The notes under the pieces were generated by a model that had not been told where the DNA came from, ran no database searches, and saw nothing but the letters and a program-made list of their open reading frames with translations. The translations under genes and the position numbers were made by a program. DNA of 64,000 nucleotides from Actinomycetota bacterium (GTDB lineage Bacteria; Actinomycetota; Acidimicrobiia; Acidimicrobiales; Microtrichaceae), in assembly GCA_016870275.1 (NCBI GenBank), contig VGBZ01000007.1:1-64000 (forward strand). Direction: 5' to 3'. Positions 41,975 through 49,611 of this stretch are shown one piece after another. Numbering within the stretch: the stretch's first letter is position 1; every line of letters starts with the position of its first letter.

Positions 41975-43632
41975 CGGAGGACGCGGCACGGACGCCGTGG
42001 GACCGCCGTGACGCGCTCGGAATGGCGGTCGTGCTCGGAGCCCTGCTGCTGCCGGTGGTGGGGTTGATGCGGTACCAGGGACCACCCATGGAGGAGGGGT
42101 TCATGCTCGTGTTCCCCGAGCAGATCCTCCAGGGTCGGCTCCCGCACCGTGACTTCCTCCACCTCTACGGTCCCGGGTCGGTCTACGTGCTGGCAGCGAT
42201 CTACGGAGTCCTGGGTGTGGACATCACCGTGGAACGACTCGTCGGCCTCCTCCAGCACGCGGTCGTCGCAGTGGCCCTCTACGCGCTCCTGCGGCCGTGG
42301 GGCCGCCGGGTCGCCACACCGGCGTGCGTCGTCGCCGTGTTGATCCTCCTGCTGCCCATGGGGCTCGTCGCCATGGCGTGGAACGGGTCGCTGGCGTTCG
42401 CCACCGCTGGTCTGGCGGTGGGGGTGGCCGGCGCCCGTCGGGCCGGCGACGACCACGGCGGTACTCGCCTGCTGGCCCTCGCCGGGGTGTGCGCGGGCGC
42501 GGCGCTGCTGTACCGCCCCGACCTGGTGCTGGCCGTGGTCGTCGGGTTCGGGCTGCTCCTCTGGCCACTGCCGTGGTCACGCCGTCGGCCGTTCCTCGTG
42601 GCCGGCGGCCTGACCCTCCTGTTGTACGTGCCCCACGTCCTCCTGAGCGGCCTCGGCGCGTCGTTCCGGGGCATGTTCCTCGAGCCGGTGTTCGAGCTCA
42701 GGCCGGGCCGGGCGCTCCCGGTGCCGCCGTCGTGGGGCGAGATCGACGGGTTCCTGCAGAAGGCCGGGGCGTTGCGAACGACCGGCTGGCCGTTCCCGAT
42801 ACCTGCGCTCTCCCAGCAGATCGTCCTGTGGTTCTGGCTGGTGCCGGCGTCGATCCTGCTCGTGGTGGTCGTGGCCGTGCTCCTGTGGCGCCGGGAGCGG
42901 GGCACGCCACGGGCGGTGGCCTTCGTGCCGAGCGCAGGGTTCTCGGCGTTGCTGGTGACCCAGGCGCTGCAGCGACCCGACACCACGCACCTGGCGTGGG
43001 TGACCTGCATCTCATTCCCCTTGGCCATGGCGGCGATCGCCTACCTGGTCGAGCGACGGGTGGGGGAGTCGAGGGCGTGGTTGCCGCCGACCGTGGCCGC
43101 AGGGGTGATGGCCCTGGTCCTCCTGGTGGTCGTGCCCTTCTACCCGGTCCGCACCTACCTGGACGCCGTCGGGCAGACGTTCGGACGCAACCAGTTCGGC
43201 TCGCCGATCACCAACGGCGAGCGAACCTTCTGGTTCGGGAGCCCAGAGGGTGCGGCCGACGCCCAGACAGTGGTCGACGCGCTCGCCGCACGGGCACAGC
43301 CGGGGGACCGCCTGATCGCCGGACCCGGCGACCTCTCGAGGACCAACTACAGCGACGCGTTCTTCTACCACCTGTTCCCCGACCTGGTCCCGGGCACCCG
43401 GTACATCGAGATGGACCCCGGGCTGGCCGACGCCGAGGGCTCAGGGCTGGCCGAGGAGGTCGCAGCCGCTGACTGGCTCGTGCTCACCGACGCCGCCGAC
43501 GCATGGACGGAACCCAACACCTCGGCGGGGTCCCGCAGCGACGCCCCCAACCGGGTCGTCCGGGAGCAGTTCTGCGAGGTGGTGGTCACCCCCACGGTCC
43601 GCCTCATGGAGCGGTGCCGACCAGCGACCTGA
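41971..43632 (+). CDS. Polytopic membrane protein, putative GT-C glycosyltransferase
   Basis: A 553-residue protein with about ten membrane helices. The first loop reads GPPMEEGFMLVFPEQILQG with acidic residues, then HRDFLHLYGPGSV, a pattern of GT-C-like membrane proteins. A soluble C-terminal domain of about 130 residues (after the helix near residue 390) should lie outside the membrane. I do not recognise a closer family. GTG 41971 overlaps the acyltransferase stop by 4 bases. It is the last gene of the unit that begins at 37080; a gap of 60 bases with its own promoter follows. Confidence 0.75.
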   Translation: MTEDAARTPWDRRDALGMAVVLGALLLPVVGLMRYQGPPMEEGFMLVFPEQILQGRLPHRDFLHLYGPGSVYVLAAIYGVLGVDITVERLVGLLQHAVVAVALYALLRPWGRRVATPACVVAVLILLLPMGLVAMAWNGSLAFATAGLAVGVAGARRAGDDHGGTRLLALAGVCAGAALLYRPDLVLAVVVGFGLLLWPLPWSRRRPFLVAGGLTLLLYVPHVLLSGLGASFRGMFLEPVFELRPGRALPVPPSWGEIDGFLQKAGALRTTGWPFPIPALSQQIVLWFWLVPASILLVVVVAVLLWRRERGTPRAVAFVPSAGFSALLVTQALQRPDTTHLAWVTCISFPLAMAAIAYLVERRVGESRAWLPPTVAAGVMALVLLVVVPFYPVRTYLDAVGQTFGRNQFGSPITNGERTFWFGSPEGAADAQTVVDALAARAQPGDRLIAGPGDLSRTNYSDAFFYHLFPDLVPGTRYIEMDPGLADAEGSGLAEEVAAADWLVLTDAADAWTEPNTSAGSRSDAPNRVVREQFCEVVVTPTVRLMERCRPAT

Positions 43633-43680
43633 CGGTTCGGGCCGCTGGTCGGTGCCCCCGTCGGGCCACCGACACCACGC

Positions 43681-43686
43681 TAGTGT
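43681..43686 (+). promoter_or_regulatory. Leaderless -10 box (TAGTGT) of the polyprenol-phosphate sugar synthase gene
   Basis: TAGTGT lies exactly 6 bases before GTG 43693 with no ribosome site in between, one of the clearest leaderless patterns in the window. Confidence 0.55.
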
Positions 43687-43692
43687 TGACCG

Positions 43693-44520
43693 GTGCGGTC
43701 GGTCGTCGTCGTGCCCACGTTCTATGAGGCGGAGAACATCGTCGACCTCCTGCGGGCCGTCCGGCGTGCAGCTCCCGACACCGACGTGCTGGTCGTCGAC
43801 GACGACAGCCCCGACGGCACGGGGCGACTGGCCGGAGAGGTCGGGGCCGAACTCGGCGGCGTCGAGGTCCTCCACCGGACCCGCAAGGAGGGTCTGGGTG
43901 CGGCGTACCGTCACGGGTTCCGGGTGGCCCTGGACGGTGGCTACGACGTCGTCGCGCAGATGGACGCCGACCTCTCGCACGACCCGGAGGTGCTGCCCCG
44001 GTTGCTCGACGCGCTCCGCGACGGGGCCGAGGTCGCCGTGGGGTCCCGGTACGTGCCCGGTGGCTCCATCCTGAACTGGACGTGGTTCCGCCGGGGGCTG
44101 TCCCGGTGGGGGAACGGCTACGCCCGGTGGATGCTCCGCCTCAGCGTGCGTGACGCAACCAGCGCCTTCCGGGCGTACCGGGCCGAGGTGCTGGAGCAGA
44201 TCGACATCGACGGCACCCGGGCCAACGGCTACCTGTTCCAGATCGAGACGGCGTACCGGTTGTCCGCCGCCGGTGCCCGGGTTCGTGAGTTGCCGATCAC
44301 CTTCGTCGACCGTGTGGCCGGTCAGTCGAAGATGGCCGTCGTCCGTACCATGGTGGAGACCGAACTCCGGGTGACGTGGTGGGGCCTGTCGCTCCGGGCG
44401 CCTCGGATCAGCTCGGCGTTCCGACGGACCTCGGGCGGGCGCTACCTGGCGGGTCGGGTGGCACCCATGCCGTTGCCGCCAGCCCGGGCCGGCGACGCCG
44501 TCCGGGATCAGGGGTCCTGA
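43693..44520 (+). CDS. Polyprenol-phosphate mannose synthase-like GT2
   Basis: A 275-residue DPM1/Ppm1-type transferase, with VVVPTFYEAENI, VVDDDSPDGTG, metal-binding QMDADLSHDPE, GSRYVPGGSI and the C-terminal RVAGQSKM segment. The match to polyprenol-phosphate mannose synthases is close along the whole length. It would make the lipid-phosphate sugar donor used by the GT-C enzymes of this island outside the membrane. It has no membrane domain of its own. About 45 residues at the C-terminus are Pro/Arg-rich. The next gene starts 6 bases after its stop. Confidence 0.9.
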   Translation: MRSVVVVPTFYEAENIVDLLRAVRRAAPDTDVLVVDDDSPDGTGRLAGEVGAELGGVEVLHRTRKEGLGAAYRHGFRVALDGGYDVVAQMDADLSHDPEVLPRLLDALRDGAEVAVGSRYVPGGSILNWTWFRRGLSRWGNGYARWMLRLSVRDATSAFRAYRAEVLEQIDIDGTRANGYLFQIETAYRLSAAGARVRELPITFVDRVAGQSKMAVVRTMVETELRVTWWGLSLRAPRISSAFRRTSGGRYLAGRVAPMPLPPARAGDAVRDQGS

Positions 44521-44526
44521 TCCGTC

Positions 44527-47352
44527 GTGGCGGCGCCGTCGTCGACCGTGACCCCGCCGGTCGGACCGGGCCACCGTCGGCTGGTCCGGCGACGCTCCGG
44601 TTCGGCCGAGCTCGGCTACGAGCCGGCGCTCGACGGGCTGAGGGCGCTCGCCGTCCTGGCCGTCTGCCTCTACCACGCCCGCTTCGAATGGATTCCCGGC
44701 GGGTTCCTGGGCGTGTCGGCGTTCTTCACGCTCTCCGGGTTCCTCATCACGACGCTGCTGTTGTCCGAGTGGCGACGCTCGGGTGGGGTGGACCTGCGCC
44801 GGTTCACCTCCCGGCGGTTCCGTCGGCTGCTGCCGGCAGCGTGGACGACCCTCCTGCTGATCCTGGTGATGGGCGCGCTCGGCGTGTGGGACGCCACCCA
44901 GCTCCGCTCGCTGCGTGGCGACGTGCCGGCGGCTCTGCTCGAGGTGAGCAACTGGTGGTTCATCGTGCAGGACCGCTCCTATGGGGCGCTCTTCGACGCG
45001 CCGTCGCCAACGGAGCACTTCTGGTCGCTGGCGATCGAGCAGCAGTTCTACCTGCTCTACCCGCTGGTGATCGTCGGCGTGGTCGCACTCGCCCGTCGTC
45101 GGCGTGGCCCGGGCCCCGTCACCACCCTGGCCAGGGCCCTGGTGGGGCTCACCGTCCTCTCGGCCGTGCTCAACTGGCGCGCCGCCGGCGTGTCGGTGCC
45201 CCGCGCCTACTTCGGGACCGACACCCGGCTGGCCGAGCTCACGATCGGAGGACTGCTGGCGACGGTGGGGGTCCGTCGGCTCCGACCCACCTCGGCGACG
45301 ACCCGGCTGTGGCTGGCGGCTCTGGCGGTCCCCGCGATCGTGGGGACGCTGGTGCTCTGGCACACGGCCTCGGTCACGAGCGGCTGGATGTACCCCGCCG
45401 GTCTGCTCACCACGAGCGCCTGCACGGTCGGTCTGATCGTCGCAGCGATGCAGCCGGGACCGTGGCGCAGCCTGCTCGGCGGCCGACCGCTGGTCGCCCT
45501 CGGCCGGATCAGCTACGGCGTGTACCTGCTGCACTGGCCGGTGTTCCTGTGGCTCACCCCGGTGCGGACCGGGCTCGCGCCCTGGCCGCTGTTCGGACTG
45601 CGCATGGCGGTCACCATCGCCGCAGCGGTGGTGCTCCAACGGCTGGTCGAGCGGCCGGTGCGCGAGGGTGCCGGCGCAGCGAGGCGCTGGGCGCCACGGG
45701 TCGCCCTGCCGGCCGCTGCTGCGCTGGTGGTCCTGACGCTGGTGCTCACCGCGGCTGCGCCGGCACCTGCGGGCGGGACGCTCGAGGAGGTGGCGTCCAA
45801 CGCGCCACCAGCAGCGCCCGCACCGCTTCGGACCACCGTGATCGGCGACGCGTCGGCCGCGGCGTGGGGTCCGGCCTGGACCGGCACGAGCGAGGACCCG
45901 CTCGCCGTCAGGGCCGTGGCCGACCCGGGGTGCGGTCTGGTGGCAGTCGGGTTCGTCGCCATGCCCGACGGCACCGCTGAGCGGAACTCCGACCGCTGCG
46001 GGTCGCTCCAGGAACAGTGGCTGGCAGAGGTCACGGTGAACCGTCCGGAGCTGGTCGTGGTGAGCGGGGGGATGCGTGACGTGGCCGACCGTCGGACCGA
46101 ACCCGACCAGCCGTGGCGTTCACTCGGCGACCCGGCGCTCGACGAGCTGCTCGCCCTCGAGCTGCGGGACTTCCTGGGCGAACTCACCGACACGGGCGTA
46201 CCTGTCGCCGTGGCGACCCTGCCCAGGATGGACAACCGGTCCGCGCCCCCGCCGCCACCGCCGGCCCGTGGTCTCCCGCAGGGCGAGATAGAGCGGGCGT
46301 TGTTCGTCCTGTCGGGGAGCGAGGCCGTGGAGGGCGGACCCGGACCGGGGTTCCCCGAGAACGATCCGGGCCGCATCGACAGGTGGAACCAGATCCTCCG
46401 GGAGGCCGCCGGTGCCACTGGCCTGCCGGTGCTCGACGTGGCGGCCGTGACGAACGCCTGGCCGGGCGGCCCCTTCGATCCGGCCCGGCGTGCTCCTGAC
46501 GGCGTCGGCTACACCGAGCTCGGGCAGCGTGAGCTCGCCGCATCGCTCGCCCCCGCCATGCGGGACGTCCGTCCGCCGGTGCCTGCGCCGGACCAGCTCG
46601 GCGCGGTCTCGGCCGTGCTGCCCCTCCCAGCCGCGCCCCAGGCGGTGCCACGGCGGACGGTGCCGCCCGGCTCGCCCGTGCCCGTCCTGGTGGTCGGGGA
46701 CTCCGTTGCGGTCGACCTAGGGGTCGGGCTCCGCGACAGCCGGGTACCGAGTGCGCAGCTCAAGGTCTCCATCGGGGCACAGCTCGGCTGCCCGGTTGCC
46801 CGGGGTGGCGAGTACCGGTTCATGCGCGACATCGTCCGGTTCGCGGACCGGTGCGACTGGGCCACGCTGTTTCCCGGGCTGCTCGACTCCTACGATCCAG
46901 CAGTGGTCGTGCTGGGCACGGGCATCTGGGACGTCGTCGATCGTCGTCTGCCCGGCGACGACCGGATCCGTTCGATCGGCGAGCCCGTCTCGGACCGGTA
47001 CTTCCTCACCGAGCTCCTCTCGGCCATCGACCTGCTGGGCTCGCGCGGCGCCACGGTGGCCCTGGTCACCTACCCGTTGATCGAGTCGGGCCGTGGACAG
47101 GGCTTCACCGGCCTGCCCGAGTCGGATCCGGCGCGGATGGAGCGGCTGAACGAGTTGATCAGGGAGGCGGCCTCCCTGCGGCCCGGGGTGGCCACGGTCG
47201 TGGACTTCGGCGGCTGGATGGCCACCCAGCCCGGTGGGGGGCTCGATCCGTCCATCCGCAGCGACGGGGTACACCTCAGCGAACCGTTCATCGCCGTCAC
47301 CGGCGACTGGCTCGCACCGCAGGTCGACGTGCTCGCCCGTCCCGCCGGCTGA
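44527..47352 (+). CDS. Acyltransferase 3 fused to two tandem SGNH-like domains, the first degenerate
   Basis: A 941-residue protein. Residues about 30-400 form an acyltransferase-3 membrane domain (LDGLRALAVLAVCLYH, VSAFFTLSGFLITTLLL, HFWSLAIEQQFYLLYP). An SGNH-like domain (about 435-690) follows in which the nucleophile position after GD is Ala442 (GDASAA) and the His position of the DxxH block is Gly661 (DGVGY). A second SGNH domain (about 720-941) is intact: Ser726 in VVGDSVA and Asp913/His916 in DGVHLS. The dead copy may bind glycan or position the substrate. GTG 44527 follows the GT2 stop by 6 bases. Confidence 0.88.
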   Translation: MAAPSSTVTPPVGPGHRRLVRRRSGSAELGYEPALDGLRALAVLAVCLYHARFEWIPGGFLGVSAFFTLSGFLITTLLLSEWRRSGGVDLRRFTSRRFRRLLPAAWTTLLLILVMGALGVWDATQLRSLRGDVPAALLEVSNWWFIVQDRSYGALFDAPSPTEHFWSLAIEQQFYLLYPLVIVGVVALARRRRGPGPVTTLARALVGLTVLSAVLNWRAAGVSVPRAYFGTDTRLAELTIGGLLATVGVRRLRPTSATTRLWLAALAVPAIVGTLVLWHTASVTSGWMYPAGLLTTSACTVGLIVAAMQPGPWRSLLGGRPLVALGRISYGVYLLHWPVFLWLTPVRTGLAPWPLFGLRMAVTIAAAVVLQRLVERPVREGAGAARRWAPRVALPAAAALVVLTLVLTAAAPAPAGGTLEEVASNAPPAAPAPLRTTVIGDASAAAWGPAWTGTSEDPLAVRAVADPGCGLVAVGFVAMPDGTAERNSDRCGSLQEQWLAEVTVNRPELVVVSGGMRDVADRRTEPDQPWRSLGDPALDELLALELRDFLGELTDTGVPVAVATLPRMDNRSAPPPPPPARGLPQGEIERALFVLSGSEAVEGGPGPGFPENDPGRIDRWNQILREAAGATGLPVLDVAAVTNAWPGGPFDPARRAPDGVGYTELGQRELAASLAPAMRDVRPPVPAPDQLGAVSAVLPLPAAPQAVPRRTVPPGSPVPVLVVGDSVAVDLGVGLRDSRVPSAQLKVSIGAQLGCPVARGGEYRFMRDIVRFADRCDWATLFPGLLDSYDPAVVVLGTGIWDVVDRRLPGDDRIRSIGEPVSDRYFLTELLSAIDLLGSRGATVALVTYPLIESGRGQGFTGLPESDPARMERLNELIREAASLRPGVATVVDFGGWMATQPGGGLDPSIRSDGVHLSEPFIAVTGDWLAPQVDVLARPAG

Positions 47353-47388
47353 GCCTGTCCCGAGCTGGCCGCAGGAGCCAGGCTGGCC

Positions 47389-48942
47389 TCAGGAGGACGG
47401 GACGACCGGTGCGTCGCGTCCGGTCCCGTCCCCGTCGCTGCCGATCCAGTCCGAGGCGACCGACGGGGTGTCGGCGTCGACCTCGTGGTAGTCGGCTTCG
47501 ACGTTGACGGACCACACGTCATGGTGTGAGCCGGTCACGATGTTTTCGACGCTCAACATGGCGGTGAGCATGGAGTGGTCCTGATTGTTGTACTTGTGCA
47601 TGCCGTTGCGGCCGACCGGGTGTGCGTTCGGCGCCGCTTCCGCCAACCAGTCGCGTAGCACGGCCACCTTTGCCTGGTAGCCCTCGTCGTAGACGGGGTA
47701 GGCCCGGGGCATCCGCACGACGTACCCCGACTCGACGGCACTGGCCCGGGCGAGACCGAGTAACTCGAGTTCCCGCTTCGCAAGCTCGACGAGGTCCTCG
47801 TCGGCCTTGGTCCACATGCCGTCGCCCTCGAAGACGAAGTACTCGAGGCCCAGACACGTACGGCCGTTCTTCACGAGGTACGGCGACCAGGAACCGAAGT
47901 TCTGGATGCGCCCGACGGCGACCTCGGAGGAGTGGATGTAGATCCAGTTGTCGGGAAAGCCGTCGACCTCGGGGACGACGAGCGCAACGGTCAGGAAGTC
48001 GCGGAACCCGAGGCCGGAGGCCGCTTCGAGCACCTCGGCGGGTGCCGGTGGGTCGAGTGCTTCGACGAAGTACGGCAGTGGCATGGTCGACACCACGTGA
48101 TCGGCTGGGTAGGTCGTGGTCCGACCGGCGCTGTCGACGGCGACGACGGCAGTGACGCCGGCTTCGTTGCGCTCGATGCGCTGGGCTCGTTGGTCGAACA
48201 CCACGGCGCTACCTGTGGCCTCGACGAGTTCGGCGCAGCGCTCCCACATCATGCCGGGTCCGTACTTCGGGTACTGGAAGTCCTCGATGAGGCTGGTGAC
48301 CTGCTTGGTCCGGTCGGCTCGGCGACCGAGGAGCCGGGAACGGATGGGCTCCCACACGGCGTGCCAGAGCGACATGCCCTTGATGCGCTGCGCTCCGAAG
48401 TCAGCGGAGAGCTGGGCCGGGTCGACACCCCACACCTTGATGTTGTAGGTCCGGAAGAAGTGCTCGTAGAGCCGGCGGCCGTAGTCGGCGACCACGTAAC
48501 CCTCGAGCGTGCTCTGGTCCTTGGGCGGACGGACCCTGGCCCACAGGTAGGACAACACGCAGCGCACTGCCTCGAGGAATCCGAGGTTGCGCAACGCGTT
48601 GATCGGCTTGATCGGGTAGTCGTAGTACTTGCCCTGGTAGTAGATCCGGCTCATCCGTGGGCGCAGGAGGAACTCGTCGTCGTCAAGGATCTCGTGCCAG
48701 AGGGCCTCGACCGGCTGCACCTTGGTGAAGAAGCGGTGGCCGCCGATGTCGAAGCGCCAACCGTCACGTTCGGCGGTCTGCGAGATCCCGCCGACGACGT
48801 CGGTGGCCTCGAGGATGGTGCTGGTGATGTTCGCCTTGGAGAGCTGGTAGGCGGCGGTGAGGCCGGCCGGTCCGGCGCCGATCACGACGACATTGGGTGG
48901 ACCGATCGGATCGGGCTGCTCGGGGGAGTCTGATTCATTCAT
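47389..48942 (-). CDS. FAD/NAD(P)-dependent oxidoreductase, amine-oxidase/UGM-like superfamily
   Basis: A 517-residue flavoprotein with the N-terminal dinucleotide motif VVIGAGPAGLTAAYQL, the GG doublet VVGGISQ and FDIGGHRFF. It has the general layout of the protoporphyrinogen oxidase / amine oxidase / UDP-galactopyranose mutase superfamily, and homologues recur in polysaccharide loci, but the substrate is unknown. It is not a canonical UDP-galactopyranose mutase by motif. I use ATG 48942; a TTG at 48945 directly before it is ignored. It converges on the acyltransferase gene across 36 bases and marks the right end of the glycan island. Confidence 0.82.
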   Translation of the reverse strand: MNESDSPEQPDPIGPPNVVVIGAGPAGLTAAYQLSKANITSTILEATDVVGGISQTAERDGWRFDIGGHRFFTKVQPVEALWHEILDDDEFLLRPRMSRIYYQGKYYDYPIKPINALRNLGFLEAVRCVLSYLWARVRPPKDQSTLEGYVVADYGRRLYEHFFRTYNIKVWGVDPAQLSADFGAQRIKGMSLWHAVWEPIRSRLLGRRADRTKQVTSLIEDFQYPKYGPGMMWERCAELVEATGSAVVFDQRAQRIERNEAGVTAVVAVDSAGRTTTYPADHVVSTMPLPYFVEALDPPAPAEVLEAASGLGFRDFLTVALVVPEVDGFPDNWIYIHSSEVAVGRIQNFGSWSPYLVKNGRTCLGLEYFVFEGDGMWTKADEDLVELAKRELELLGLARASAVESGYVVRMPRAYPVYDEGYQAKVAVLRDWLAEAAPNAHPVGRNGMHKYNNQDHSMLTAMLSVENIVTGSHHDVWSVNVEADYHEVDADTPSVASDWIGSDGDGTGRDAPVVPSS

Positions 48943-48998
48943 CAAGATCGCCCGATGAAACTACCCCGTACCCCGCAGCGCAACCGGTACTGCACCGG

Positions 48999-49238
48999 TC
49001 AGGGCTCGAGGCGCCGTACGGCGAGGATCTCCTCGGTACGGAAGCTCGCAATGCGGGTGGCCCAGCAGTCGATTCCGCGCTGGCCCGATGTTCGGAAGAA
49101 CGTGGTCATGCTCTGCTCCTGCTGGTACGCATCGGCGCCGGTGACCATCTCGACGGAGCGGTCCCGGAGCCGGACCTCGAAACTGGGGGTCGACAACTGA
49201 TATTGGGGGGTGTCCGGCGGACCGCAGGTGATCAACAT
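48999..49238 (-). CDS. Small hypothetical protein (79 residues)
   Basis: A 79-residue acidic-to-neutral soluble protein that I do not recognise. It is supported by a well-placed GGAGG seven bases before ATG 49238, unusual in this window where most genes lack a ribosome site, and by an open frame with high-GC codon use. It has no membrane segment and only two cysteines (Cys5, Cys58). The middle reads SFEVRLRDRSVEMV and the C-terminus ASFRTEEILAVRRLE. It lies upstream of the FAD oxidoreductase gene on the same strand, with a 56-base gap, so the two may be co-transcribed. Confidence 0.6.
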   Translation of the reverse strand: MLITCGPPDTPQYQLSTPSFEVRLRDRSVEMVTGADAYQQEQSMTTFFRTSGQRGIDCWATRIASFRTEEILAVRRLEP

Positions 49239-49425
49239 GTCTCTGCCTCCAGATCTGCAGCGCCCTTGGCTTGCGGGGCACCGATTCCGGACCGTAACGC
49301 CGGCCTGATGTGGATCACCAGAGCCACATGGTGTGAATTCACGCCTCGTCGCTGTGTTCAGGCAGGGGAGGAGCTGGGGACCGACGATCCACGATCTCCG
49401 GTGACCGCAGCGCGATGCTCTGTCG
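49239..49425. other. Intergenic stretch between the 79- and 61-residue genes
   Basis: About 187 bases separate the divergent small genes. They contain GATGCT 6 bases before GTG 49426, a possible leaderless -10 box. I see no other feature. Confidence 0.4.
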
Positions 49426-49611
49426 GTGGAGTCGCTCCGGTTCAACTGTCCTCGATGTGGTGAACCAGATGAAGCACCGTTCTACGGGCCCTGTGCCTCA
49501 TGTGTGACGGCACTCCGTTCGACGGTGGCAGCGGTCTCGCGCACCGTCGCAGAGGTCGCCTACGAGCCCAAGATGAACGTCACTCCGAACGCAGTGGCCC
49601 TCAAGGACTGA
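49426..49611 (+). CDS. Small zinc-ribbon protein (61 residues)
   Basis: A 61-residue protein whose N-terminal half has two CxxC pairs, CPRC at 8-11 and CASC at 23-26, spaced as in a small zinc ribbon, with FYGPC between. The C-terminal half is a short basic/hydrophobic stretch ending in PKMNVTPNAVALKD. I do not know its role; a nucleic-acid or protein-binding adaptor is plausible. GTG 49426 lies 6 bases after GATGCT. The last 11 bases overlap the end of the converging acyl-CoA synthetase gene. Confidence 0.68.
   Translation: MESLRFNCPRCGEPDEAPFYGPCASCVTALRSTVAAVSRTVAEVAYEPKMNVTPNAVALKD

Noticed and set aside
39617-42085. 822-codon minus-strand open frame
   Set aside because: It lies antisense to GT-C and acyltransferase-3/SGNH genes with intact motifs; its composition is that of a shadow frame.
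47353-47388. Possible terminator between convergent genes
   Set aside because: Only a weak imperfect palindrome around GCCAGGCTGGC is present, with no T-run, so I could not support a terminator call.
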